DNA of 64,000 bases from positions 1 through 64,000 of the forward strand of contig ONNV01000007.1 in NCBI GenBank assembly GCA_900319225.1. Direction: 5' to 3'. Position 1 is the stretch's first letter. Each line of letters opens with the position of its first letter. The notes beneath the pieces were generated by a model. That model saw nothing but the letters and a program-made list of their open reading frames with translations, had not been told where the DNA came from and ran no database searches. This stretch comes from an uncultured Prevotellaceae bacterium. Lineage in GTDB: Bacteria > Bacteroidota > Bacteroidia > Bacteroidales > Bacteroidaceae. The translations under genes and the position numbers were made by a program. This document shows, one piece after another, positions 1-6,728 of this stretch.

Positions 1-439
1 AGGTTACGTGCTGGGCCCATGGGCGGTTCTTCCACTCGTCAAACGCCTGGTCTATGCTGCGTATCAGGAAATCAGATTTTATGACACGTATGTCACTGAC
101 AGTGCGGTCTTCAAGCCCGGGAAACATATAATCGCTCACATACAACAATGAGTCACGCTGCTCTACAGGACTGAGCCCGGATGCCAATACACCTTTTGCA
201 ATCTCATAGTATTGATGAATCTCATCGCCTTTGTATGAGCGGTGGGCCGGCATGTTCTCAATGAGGAAACGTGCTGCCGCAAGTTTTTCAGGGTTGTCCT
301 TGTAGTGATCAAGGACAACCTCAAGTTCATGGCGGTTATCTCCAGCATAAATTAATGCTTTTTCAACGTAATCGCCGCACTCGCAGAACAAAAAGGCGAC
401 GGTGATAAATATAATCCAATAATATAGCTTTATTCTCAT
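1..439 (-). CDS. Transglutaminase-like lipoprotein, N-terminal part (runs off window)
   Basis: The reading frame opens at the ATG complementary to 437-439 and continues past position 1, so only about 146 N-terminal residues are visible. It starts with a hydrophobic signal segment ending in FLFCECGD, with a lipobox-like cysteine. The rest aligns by eye with the two proteins at 42975 and 44368: LDHYKDNPEKLAAARFLIEN, then NMPAH, then SDIRVIKSDFLI, then the shared block FDEWKNRPWAQHVT. It is therefore a third paralogue of that family. The catalytic Cys/His region lies outside the window, so activity cannot be judged. It is the last visible gene of a leftward group that includes a small membrane protein and a LuxR-type regulator. 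Function is unknown; surface or periplasmic location is inferred from the signal sequence. Confidence 0.85.
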   Translation of the reverse strand, partial: MRIKLYYWIIFITVAFLFCECGDYVEKALIYAGDNRHELEVVLDHYKDNPEKLAAARFLIENMPAHRSYKGDEIHQYYEIAKGVLASGLSPVEQRDSLLYVSDYMFPGLEDRTVSDIRVIKSDFLIRSIDQAFDEWKNRPWAQHVT

Positions 440-464
440 AAGATTACCGCATAAAAACAACTAC

Positions 465-740
465 TTAACCAGCGTAAGATTCAACGGAGAAAGTTGTAAC
501 AGGTGGTGAGGAAGTGAAAAAATTTATTGAGATATATAAAAGTATGGTAAGTATTAATTGTATAGCAATGACAAGTGTCAGTATCTTCTTATTGCCAATC
601 CTCTGTATAAAAAACAATGCAAGACAGACGTCCAATATAAGCCAACCTGCCATCTGACATGAACCATAAGGTAAACATATCATAATACAGGCTATAACTA
701 TTCTTGATAAAGAATATATGATTTCAATGTACTGTTTCAT
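465..740 (-). CDS. Small hypothetical membrane protein (91 aa)
   Basis: This 91-residue protein consists mostly of hydrophobic segments. Roughly three membrane spans are visible at residues 8-27, 29-48 and 54-75, with a short polar tail ending SVESYAG. I do not recognise a family. Its start codon lies inside the last codons of the LuxR-type gene (a 17-nt overlap in another frame) and its stop is about 25 nt before the transglutaminase-like gene, so it is probably co-transcribed with both. The composition is plausible for a real inner-membrane protein rather than a chance frame, but no catalytic motif is present. Moderate confidence that it is expressed. Confidence 0.55.
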   Translation of the reverse strand: MKQYIEIIYSLSRIVIACIMICLPYGSCQMAGWLILDVCLALFFIQRIGNKKILTLVIAIQLILTILLYISINFFTSSPPVTTFSVESYAG

Positions 741-1296
741 TTTGATTTAAATAATTAGTTGTATCTGTGCTGTGATTTGAACTGAAAAACAAATCATATT
801 CAGGTTCTGATAGTTTCAATTTAATCCTTGCTTTGTGAGTACGAACGGTTGCGTATGAAATATGTATTATATCACCAATTATTTGAGGCTTTACTCCAAG
901 ATGGTATAATATGCATATGTATTTTTCATTCTCAGTCATAAGCTTAGACAATTGATTAAAAGTATCATTGTAATAATTCTCTATGGAAACAACAATGGTT
1001 TTACATCCTTTGCTATCTATGACTTCATCCTTGTTTATTATACCATCTATTATAGAATAGCAACCGCTCTCTTTGAACTTTTCATCATCTTTTTTAAGGA
1101 CTGATCGTAACTGTTCTATGATTGCATTTTTGTTATACCCCTTATTCCTGATATTAATTTCTACAATGCATATAAGAGGAAAAAGTGAAGCCAAAAAAGG
1201 ACGTTTTAGAGCATTTTCCTTGCTGAGGCTTATGATTTTAATGATTGCAAATAATTCTGCAATCATTAAAATGCAAAAAACAATTAATGCTGACAT
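724..1296 (-). CDS. Membrane-anchored LuxR-type HTH regulator
   Basis: A 190-residue protein with one N-terminal hydrophobic span (residues about 2-24, LIVFCILMIAELFAIIKI), a basic patch and a second possible hydrophobic stretch near 33-46. The C-terminal LuxR/GerE-type helix-turn-helix is at about 120-165 (MTENEKYICILYHLGVKPQI, then HISYATVRTHKARIKLKL). Bacteroidetes carry many such tethered regulators, usually of neighbouring genes. There is no receiver or kinase domain. It follows the lipoprotein gene at 1300 by 3 nt and overlaps the small membrane gene, so it probably acts within this leftward operon. The signal it senses is not evident from the sequence. Confidence 0.8.
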   Translation of the reverse strand: MSALIVFCILMIAELFAIIKIISLSKENALKRPFLASLFPLICIVEINIRNKGYNKNAIIEQLRSVLKKDDEKFKESGCYSIIDGIINKDEVIDSKGCKTIVVSIENYYNDTFNQLSKLMTENEKYICILYHLGVKPQIIGDIIHISYATVRTHKARIKLKLSEPEYDLFFSSNHSTDTTNYLNQNETVH

Positions 1297-1299
1297 AAA

Positions 1300-2256
1300 T
1301 TATAAATGAGTATGAGTGCCTGCTCCTTTAGCATGTGAGCCTAAATCAGAAGAAAGAGATACTGTATAGTAACCTGAACTGAAAGTTATGGTTATATCAA
1401 TAAGAGGGGTTGACAGTGCGTATCCGTATGCAATCTTATTATACGCAATTTCTGTCCTTTCGGCCTCTGCATTTCCAATTGTCATATATGCAAAAGCATC
1501 TGAATCCTGACCGATAATTTGTCCATTTGAAAAATAACAATCATGATTGATTTCTGCTCTTCCTCTTTCAGTACCCCACAGCCAATCTGCTATTACGGCT
1601 ATTCCCCATGTTTTGGTGCCTGTAAAATGCGGATCTTCACCTCTTGTCTTCTGCCTTTTGTTAGTTTTGTCTGTGGTACTACTTTCAAATAACACAGTAT
1701 TTGTAATTAAATCATCGTAGATTATTCCTGATTTGTCAGAAACAATGCAATAAGTGCATATAATAGTGTCATTATTATTCCATTGCAATTTAAGCAGTTC
1801 CATTCCGGGTTTTACCTCATTTTCTATATATTCATTCCGTCGATTCAAATTATATATAGCACTGCTGTTTCCATTAACATCAGCAATATTCTTAACGTTT
1901 GTGAGAACTTTACAGATTGTATTGTTGTCATAGCATGGAATAAGTGCTAAGTTTTCCATTACTGTATTCTTAACATCCAGGAGATTATTCTCGGTGATTT
2001 TGCAAATTGATTCATAGCCAGACAACGCGATGTTTATATTGGGGATAATATCTGCTCCCTTTTTTTCAAGTTTTTCTAATAAAAGGGTCCATGGGGAATC
2101 ATCTACTACAACATCATGGTTATGGATGATTGGAGTATAATAATCATCGGACGATAATGAGAATTCAAAAAAACTGCTGCTATTACTGCATGAGCAAATA
2201 ATCATTGTTAAGAATGCAATAGCAAAGGATGTTTTAGTAATAAATTTTGTTTTCAT
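1300..2256 (-). CDS. Hypothetical lipoprotein (318 aa)
   Basis: The protein begins with a signal sequence and lipobox (FLTMIICSCSNSS, lipidated Cys about residue 22 or 24), so it is probably an outer-membrane or periplasmic lipoprotein. The middle has mixed alpha/beta character. The C-terminal third (from about residue 205) is rich in aromatic and Thr/Ser residues, with short strand-like repeats ending in a GSHAKGAGTHTHL tail that resembles a beta-sandwich domain. No family or catalytic motif is recognised. It is the first gene of the leftward operon and has a clear Bacteroidetes promoter 33 nt upstream. Base composition is more A/T-rich than the GH127 gene beside it. Function unknown. Confidence 0.75.
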   Translation of the reverse strand: MKTKFITKTSFAIAFLTMIICSCSNSSSFFEFSLSSDDYYTPIIHNHDVVVDDSPWTLLLEKLEKKGADIIPNINIALSGYESICKITENNLLDVKNTVMENLALIPCYDNNTICKVLTNVKNIADVNGNSSAIYNLNRRNEYIENEVKPGMELLKLQWNNNDTIICTYCIVSDKSGIIYDDLITNTVLFESSTTDKTNKRQKTRGEDPHFTGTKTWGIAVIADWLWGTERGRAEINHDCYFSNGQIIGQDSDAFAYMTIGNAEAERTEIAYNKIAYGYALSTPLIDITITFSSGYYTVSLSSDLGSHAKGAGTHTHL

Positions 2257-2288
2257 TTGTTGGTTGTTGAATTTGATTGTATCTGCGG

Positions 2289-2296
2289 CAAATATA
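2289..2296 (-). promoter_or_regulatory. Bacteroidetes -7 box upstream of lipoprotein operon
   Basis: The complementary strand reads TATATTTG, a perfect TAnnTTTG match, 33 nt upstream of the lipoprotein start. A TTTG (-33-like) element lies 18 nt further upstream. This would drive the leftward group down to position 1. Confidence 0.65.
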
Positions 2297-2432
2297 TATG
2301 CATTCCAAAGATTGCAAACTAAATTGATGTTTCATTTGTGTTTAAACATGCCTTTTCAAACAAAGACACTTTATCCAGTTCTCATTACCATATTATTAAT
2401 TAAGACACAGTAGGAACCGTTTTGTATATAAT

Positions 2433-2463
2433 TTGCGCATTAGGGATTGTCCCTAATGCGCAA
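2433..2463. repeat. Perfect palindrome, REP-like / terminator, 14-bp stem
   Basis: TTGCGCATTAGGGA (2433-2446) and its exact reverse complement (2450-2463) are separated by a 3-nt loop. It begins 9 nt beyond the stop codon of the GH127-esterase gene, so it can act as a terminator, although the following T-tract is weak (ATTATAT). The GGGAtTGTCCC core resembles the palindromes at 5686, 20933 and 38111. Confidence 0.7.
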
Positions 2464-2472
2464 GTTTTGCTA

Positions 2473-5307
2473 TCATTTGGCCAGTTGGGACAGCCACTGC
2501 TTAAGGTCACTCATCCATTGCTGGCGGTAGATGAAGTTTTCATTGGCGCACCAGCCGTGACCGCCTGTGGGATAGACGTGCAGGGCGGAGCGTACGCGGT
2601 TGGCCTGCAGGGCGTTGTAGTATTCTATGCTGTTACGCACGGGCACCAGGTTGTCATCGGAGTTGGCCATGATGAATGCGGGCGGGGTATCGCGGGTAAC
2701 CTGCTTCTCGTTTGAGTAGAGGTCTATCTGCTCCTGCGATGCGTTACGGCCCAGCAGGTTGTTGTGTGAACCCATGTGGGTGAAGGTCTTGTCCATGGTG
2801 ATGACCGGATAGAACAGTATCTGGAAATCGGGACGCTGCTCCGGACCGTTGTAGTGGGTGGCGGCTGTGGCAGCCAGATGTCCGCCTGCGGAGCATCCCT
2901 GCACGCCTATCTTCCGGATTCCGTATTTATCGGCATCGGCCTTGAGCAGACGCATGGCCTCATGCAGGTCATCCAGCGGAACCTCGGTGTGACCGTTGGG
3001 CAGACGGTACTTGAGCACGGCCAGGGTTATGCCCTGATCCATGTACCACTGTGCCATGTTGTTGCCCTCGGACCCGTTCCATACATCGGTGTAACCGCCG
3101 CCCGGGCAGGCAATCACTGCCAGACCGTTGGGGTTGGGAGCAGCCCAGATGGTCAGGGTGGGCTGTGTCACATTGGATACGTGCATATCCATAACCCTCT
3201 CGGGACCGGTAAGACCGTTATCGGTAGGTGCACCATTGGGCCAAAGGTTGATTACGGTTGTGGGCTCGGGTACCTGCGGAGCGTCAGGAGCCTGTGCAGC
3301 CTGGGCCGGCGGATTGTAACGTGTCATCCACACCTCCATGTTGCCGTTACCGCGGTGTGCCCATGCGTAGTAGGGGATAAGGCGGAGCTTGACCTGATTG
3401 GCGCGGCCGATATTGCCGGTGTAGTTGTCATAGGCGGTGGTCTCGAGGGCATTCATTGCGTATGCACGTCCCTCTACATTCATCTTGAACGGAATCACCT
3501 TGAAATCGGAGTTTGCAGGAAGTGATGTGTTGAGTATGTTGTAGTCGTTGTCGGCCCATTCGGCGCAATATACCAGCGGTCCGCGCTCAACGGCAATCTT
3601 GCCGCGGTCCTCGGTCACCTGACGGTGAGCGGTAACTATGCGGGGCTCCATGTCAAAGTGGATGCTTACCACATCTCCCTTCTTCCATTTGCGGTTTATA
3701 CCGAAATAACCGTCCTGGAGCGTGGCCTCTACAGCCTCTCCGTTCACCTGAACGGTGTATCCCGGGGTCTTGCCGTCCGAATAGCGGTAAAGGTCAGTTG
3801 GAACCACCTCATTGCGCACCCATCCGGGTATGCGGATGTTAAGGCAGAACTGGCCGGGAGTCTTATCGACGGTGATCTTTATGTCACCGTTCCATGGATA
3901 CTCCGTGGATTGGGTTATCTGGACGTTCTTGCCGCCCACCTTGGTGGCAAGGGTATTGGACATAAAGAGGTTTACAAACAGCTTGTTGTCTTTTACGGCA
4001 TATACGTAACCGGGTACCGACGGTATGAATCGGCATATGTTGCTGGGGCAGCAGGCGCACCCGAACCATGCCTGACGCTGGTGCTGTCCGTGGCTCTCCA
4101 GCGGGTTGGGGTAGAAGAATCCGCCTCCGTCCAGACTCACGCCGCTTATAACTCCGTTGTAGAGTGCACGCTCCAGCACGTCCATATATTTGGCATCGCC
4201 GTGCAGCAGGAACAGACGGTAGTTGGTATAGACATTGGCTATGGCTGCACAGGTCTCGCAGTAGCCGTTCATGTTGGGCAGGTCATAGTTCTGGGTGAAC
4301 CCTTCAATACCTCCTGTTGAGCCGATGCCTCCGGTCAGGTACATCTTCTTTCCTACCATGTTCTCCCAGATGCGGTCTATGGCGTCAATGTATGACTTAT
4401 CGCCCGTGAGTGCGGCTACATCGGCCATACCGGAGTACATGTAACCGGCACGGACGGCATGACCTACGGCCTCATCCTGCTCTATGACGGGTTTGTGTGA
4501 CTGGTCATATGTATCCTTGCGGGCGGTCTTGCCCTTGTTGTCCAGGAACAGTTTGGCCTCGTCCAGATACTTTTTGTCACCGGTTACCAGATAGAGTTTG
4601 GCAAGTGCCATCTCGGCAATCTGATGTCCGGGAACAATCACTTTCTGTCCGGGGCCGTAACCTATCTCCCGGCAAACGCAGTCAGCATAACGTATTGCTA
4701 TATCCAGGAATTTGCGGCTTCCGGTGGCCTGATAGTGGGCTATGGCGCCCTCTACCATGTGGCCCAGATTGTATAGCTCATGGCTGCCGCTCTCCTCGGC
4801 ACTCCAGCGGGTAGGTCCTGACCAATCGTGCGGATGGGCGGGGTTCATGGTGCGGGCGGTATAGAGATAGCCGTCGGGCTCCTGTGCGGCAGCCACTATG
4901 TCAAGTATGCTGTCAATATAGGCCTCCAGTTTCTTGTCTGGGTAGGTCTGCAGCAGGTAGCTGGCGCCCTCTATTGTCTTGTAGACATCGGTGTCATCAA
5001 ACGGGAACTGGGTGGGGCGGTAGTTGCTGCTGTTGTCGCCGCGTGCGGTCTCGGCCATCTTGGCGGCGGCATGCTCAAAGTTGGTGTAGCGGTCAGTCTC
5101 CTCACACTTGCTGAATGCCAGCGGGATGGTTACCTCACGGCTCTGGCGTATGCGGTCACCCCAGAAAGTCTCGGGTGCCACCTTGACTTGTGTAAACGGT
5201 ACGTTACCTATGGGATAACTGGGTTTATCGGCCTTCTTGGCGGCTACAAGGCTAAGCACCAATGCTATGGCGACCAGCGGAATTGTTTTTTTGAATATAG
5301 TTCTCAT
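2473..5307 (-). CDS. Fused GH127 beta-L-arabinofuranosidase and acetyl esterase
   Basis: This 944-residue secreted protein (signal peptide about 1-23) has two catalytic modules. Residues about 35-665 match GH127 (DUF1680). The Zn-cysteine site characteristic of family member HypBA1 is visible: E351 and C353 in GYCETC, and C419/C420 in GCACCPSN, one of which should be the nucleophile. A proline-rich linker (666-682) leads to an alpha/beta-hydrolase (about 685-944) with oxyanion segment CPGGGY, nucleophile S806 in GCSAGG, acid D884/D885 and H917 in GGHGW, as in BD-FAE/acetyl-xylan esterases. Removing arabinose and acetyl groups from the same plant glycan is the likely joint task. It has its own promoter, is transcribed alone, and is divergent from the tRNA. 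Confidence 0.93.
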   Translation of the reverse strand: MRTIFKKTIPLVAIALVLSLVAAKKADKPSYPIGNVPFTQVKVAPETFWGDRIRQSREVTIPLAFSKCEETDRYTNFEHAAAKMAETARGDNSSNYRPTQFPFDDTDVYKTIEGASYLLQTYPDKKLEAYIDSILDIVAAAQEPDGYLYTARTMNPAHPHDWSGPTRWSAEESGSHELYNLGHMVEGAIAHYQATGSRKFLDIAIRYADCVCREIGYGPGQKVIVPGHQIAEMALAKLYLVTGDKKYLDEAKLFLDNKGKTARKDTYDQSHKPVIEQDEAVGHAVRAGYMYSGMADVAALTGDKSYIDAIDRIWENMVGKKMYLTGGIGSTGGIEGFTQNYDLPNMNGYCETCAAIANVYTNYRLFLLHGDAKYMDVLERALYNGVISGVSLDGGGFFYPNPLESHGQHQRQAWFGCACCPSNICRFIPSVPGYVYAVKDNKLFVNLFMSNTLATKVGGKNVQITQSTEYPWNGDIKITVDKTPGQFCLNIRIPGWVRNEVVPTDLYRYSDGKTPGYTVQVNGEAVEATLQDGYFGINRKWKKGDVVSIHFDMEPRIVTAHRQVTEDRGKIAVERGPLVYCAEWADNDYNILNTSLPANSDFKVIPFKMNVEGRAYAMNALETTAYDNYTGNIGRANQVKLRLIPYYAWAHRGNGNMEVWMTRYNPPAQAAQAPDAPQVPEPTTVINLWPNGAPTDNGLTGPERVMDMHVSNVTQPTLTIWAAPNPNGLAVIACPGGGYTDVWNGSEGNNMAQWYMDQGITLAVLKYRLPNGHTEVPLDDLHEAMRLLKADADKYGIRKIGVQGCSAGGHLAATAATHYNGPEQRPDFQILFYPVITMDKTFTHMGSHNNLLGRNASQEQIDLYSNEKQVTRDTPPAFIMANSDDNLVPVRNSIEYYNALQANRVRSALHVYPTGGHGWCANENFIYRQQWMSDLKQWLSQLAK

Positions 5308-5330
5308 ACTCTATTTAGTTGTCTTTGTTG

Positions 5331-5338
5331 CAAACTTA
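5331..5338 (-). promoter_or_regulatory. -7 box of the GH127-esterase gene
   Basis: The complementary strand reads TAAGTTTG, matching TAnnTTTG, 23 nt before the start codon. It overlaps the region needed by the opposite-facing tRNA promoter, so the two units probably share one divergent promoter region. Confidence 0.6.
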
Positions 5339-5351
5339 AGCAAAAAAGCAC

Positions 5352-5359
5352 TATCTTCG
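5352..5359 (+). promoter_or_regulatory. Probable -7 box of tRNA-Arg
   Basis: TATCTTCG lies 25 nt upstream of the tRNA 5' end. It differs from the Bacteroidetes consensus TAnnTTTG at one position. The same variant box stands before the msbA-type gene at 26913. Confidence 0.55.
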
Positions 5360-5384
5360 CGGCCGAATAGGTAAAATCCTGTTT

Positions 5385-5456
5385 GCCTCTGTAGTTCAAT
5401 GGATAGAACGGAAGTTTCCTAAACTTTAAATTTGGGTTCGATTCCCAGCGGAGGTA
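5385..5456 (+). tRNA. tRNA-Arg(CCT)
   Basis: A 72-nt cloverleaf can be drawn by hand. The acceptor arm is GCCTCTG with CGGAGGT, and the D-arm is GTTC-AATGGATA-GAAC. The anticodon arm is GAAGT-TTCCTAA-ACTTT with anticodon CCT, the variable loop has four bases, and the T-arm is TTGGG-TTCGATT-CCCAG. The discriminator is A and CCA is not encoded. It decodes AGG. Bases 5414-5438, from the anticodon stem to the T-loop, recur as an exact inverted copy at 5509-5533, which is unusual (see findings). Confidence 0.95.
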
Positions 5457-5508
5457 CGGGGAGAATGGGTGATAAGGTATAACTTTGTCACTCATTTTGT
5501 TTTAGTGA

Positions 5509-5533
5509 AACCCAAATTTAAAGTTTAGGAAAC
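5509..5533 (-). repeat. Inverted 25-nt partial copy of the tRNA-Arg
   Basis: Positions 5509-5533 are the exact reverse complement of tRNA positions 5414-5438 (anticodon stem-loop through the T-stem). Beyond it, the similarity continues with a 7-nt tandem duplication of AGTTTCC. This could be a footprint of a past integration or rearrangement at the tRNA. If transcribed together with the tRNA it would form a 25-bp duplex with it. Confidence 0.85.
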
Positions 5534-5555
5534 TGGAAACTTCCAGTTTCCTTTT
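5528..5555 (+). terminator. Hairpin terminator downstream of tRNA-Arg
   Basis: GGAAACTGGAA, loop AC, TTCCAGTTTCC gives an 11-bp perfect stem followed by TTTTACCTTTTTTT. It is well placed to end the tRNA transcript and overlaps the end of the inverted tRNA copy. Confidence 0.65.
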
Positions 5556-5582
5556 ACCTTTTTTTAATTTGCTAACGCAAAT

Positions 5583-5627
5583 GGGGCGGCCTACCCGGCC
5601 GCTCTCGCTCGGGGTCTCGCTCGCCCC
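5583..5627. other. GC-rich block with terminal inverted repeat in a 404-nt gene-free gap
   Basis: GGGGCG at the left and CGCCCC at the right bracket a very G/C-rich 45-nt stretch. On the complementary strand it contains GAGCGAGA twice around a CCCC. It stands out from the A/T-rich sequence around it. The rest of the 5308-5711 gap holds the tRNA, its promoters, the inverted copy, two terminators and a palindrome; I see no protein gene. Confidence 0.45.
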
Positions 5628-5650
5628 AATACGGTTGTACGTGCGTAATA

Positions 5651-5682
5651 AAAAAAGGATGACCGCGAGGTCATCCTTTTTT
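5651..5682 (-). terminator. Intrinsic terminator of korAB
   Basis: GGATGACC, loop GCGA, GGTCATCC, flanked by A6 on the left and T6 on the right. It is therefore bidirectional. On the complementary strand it lies about 30 nt after the korB stop codon. Confidence 0.85.
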
Positions 5683-5685
5683 GGT

Positions 5686-5710
5686 GCAATTGGGGTCTGA
5701 CCCCAATTGC
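5686..5710. repeat. Perfect palindrome GCAATTGGGGTC-T-GACCCCAATTGC
   Basis: Two exact 12-nt arms with a single-base loop sit between the korB stop codon and its terminator. The GGGGTC core is of the kind seen in REP-like elements mobilised by Y1/RAYT transposases in other bacteria. It resembles the other palindromes in this window. Confidence 0.8.
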
Positions 5711-5711
5711 T

Positions 5712-6716
5712 CTATTTTACTTCCCAGATGTCGTTGGTTTCAAGGAGCTCGCTGAAGGTGTGGTACTTCTTGGCTGCCTTGACCTCCTCAATCTGTGCTG
5801 TTACGGCGTCGTCATAGGTGGGAGCCTCGACGTCGCGGATAACGCCCAGTGCTACGGGGAATCCGTCGCCGTCGCCCATCAGGGCGAGCTTGAGCTGCAG
5901 GGTGTTGTCCTGGCAGTGAGCATCGTGTACAAGGATATCCTTCAGGGTGATGCCGTTCTCACCAATCTTGACAACCTTGAGGCTGAATCCGTCCTGCATG
6001 AGTCCGAACTCATTGTTCTCGCCGAATACCAGGGGCTCGCCGTGCTTTACGTAGATGGCGTTCTTGGCACGACCCTCCTTGTTGTAGACTGCATCGTGAG
6101 TGCCGTTGTTGAATATCACGCAGTTCTGCAGGATCTCACATACTGATGCACCCTTGTGGTTATAAGCGGCCTTAAGGATATCCACGGTGCCGGGAGCATC
6201 GGTGGCAACGGCGCGGGCAAAGAAGTGACCGCGTGCACCAAAGCAGAGCTCTGCGGGACGGAAAGGATCCTCAACAGTTCCGTAGGGGCTTGACTTACTT
6301 ACAAAACCACGGGGTGAGGTAGGTGAGTACTGACCCTTGGTAAGACCGTAGATACGGTTGTTGAGCAGGATCATGTTCAGGTTGATGTTACGGCGGTTGG
6401 CATGGATGAAGTGGTTACCACCGATAGCCAGACCGTCACCGTCACCTGATATCTGCCAAACGGTCAGGTCAGGGTTGGCAACCTTACAACCTGTAGCGAT
6501 AGCAGCTGCACGTCCGTGTATGGTGTTCATACCGTATGTAGCCATATAGTGAGGCAGACGGCTTGAGCAACCGATACCTGAGATGACTGCGGTATTGTAT
6601 GGAGCTACTCCGATTTCGGCCATAGCCTTGTGCAGTGAAGCCAGGAAGAAGTGGTCACCGCATCCGGGGCACCAACGGGGCTGTCCCTTCTTGAAATCTT
6701 GTGCTGTATATTCCAT
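5712..6716 (-). CDS. korB: 2-oxoglutarate:ferredoxin oxidoreductase, beta subunit
   Basis: This 334-residue thiamine-diphosphate subunit pairs with the alpha subunit encoded just upstream (12-nt gap). Near the N-terminus, QPRWCPGCGDHFFLASLH is the conserved CPGCGH-type motif. A ThDP/Mg binding segment, GDGDGLAIGGNHFIHANRRN, follows at about 90-110. Together with KorA it oxidatively decarboxylates 2-oxoglutarate to succinyl-CoA with reduction of ferredoxin in the cytoplasm, or runs in the reductive direction in anaerobes. Length and motifs are standard for the 2-oxoacid:ferredoxin family. The 2-oxoglutarate assignment rests on the korAB arrangement typical of Bacteroidales; other 2-oxoacids are possible. 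It ends in TAG followed at once by a palindrome and a terminator. Confidence 0.93.
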   Translation of the reverse strand: MEYTAQDFKKGQPRWCPGCGDHFFLASLHKAMAEIGVAPYNTAVISGIGCSSRLPHYMATYGMNTIHGRAAAIATGCKVANPDLTVWQISGDGDGLAIGGNHFIHANRRNINLNMILLNNRIYGLTKGQYSPTSPRGFVSKSSPYGTVEDPFRPAELCFGARGHFFARAVATDAPGTVDILKAAYNHKGASVCEILQNCVIFNNGTHDAVYNKEGRAKNAIYVKHGEPLVFGENNEFGLMQDGFSLKVVKIGENGITLKDILVHDAHCQDNTLQLKLALMGDGDGFPVALGVIRDVEAPTYDDAVTAQIEEVKAAKKYHTFSELLETNDIWEVK

Positions 6717-6728
6717 AGTGCTGTGTGT

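Noticed and set aside
3625-4320. Long open frames on the plus strand opposite the GH127-esterase gene
   Set aside because: They mirror codon periodicity of the real gene, have no start context, no family resemblance and implausible composition. The minus-strand protein has full domain and active-site support.
5414-5533. Inverted tRNA copy considered as an att site of a resident integrative element
   Set aside because: The copies are inverted and only 70 nt apart, and no integrase or cargo lies between or beside them. At most it is a footprint.
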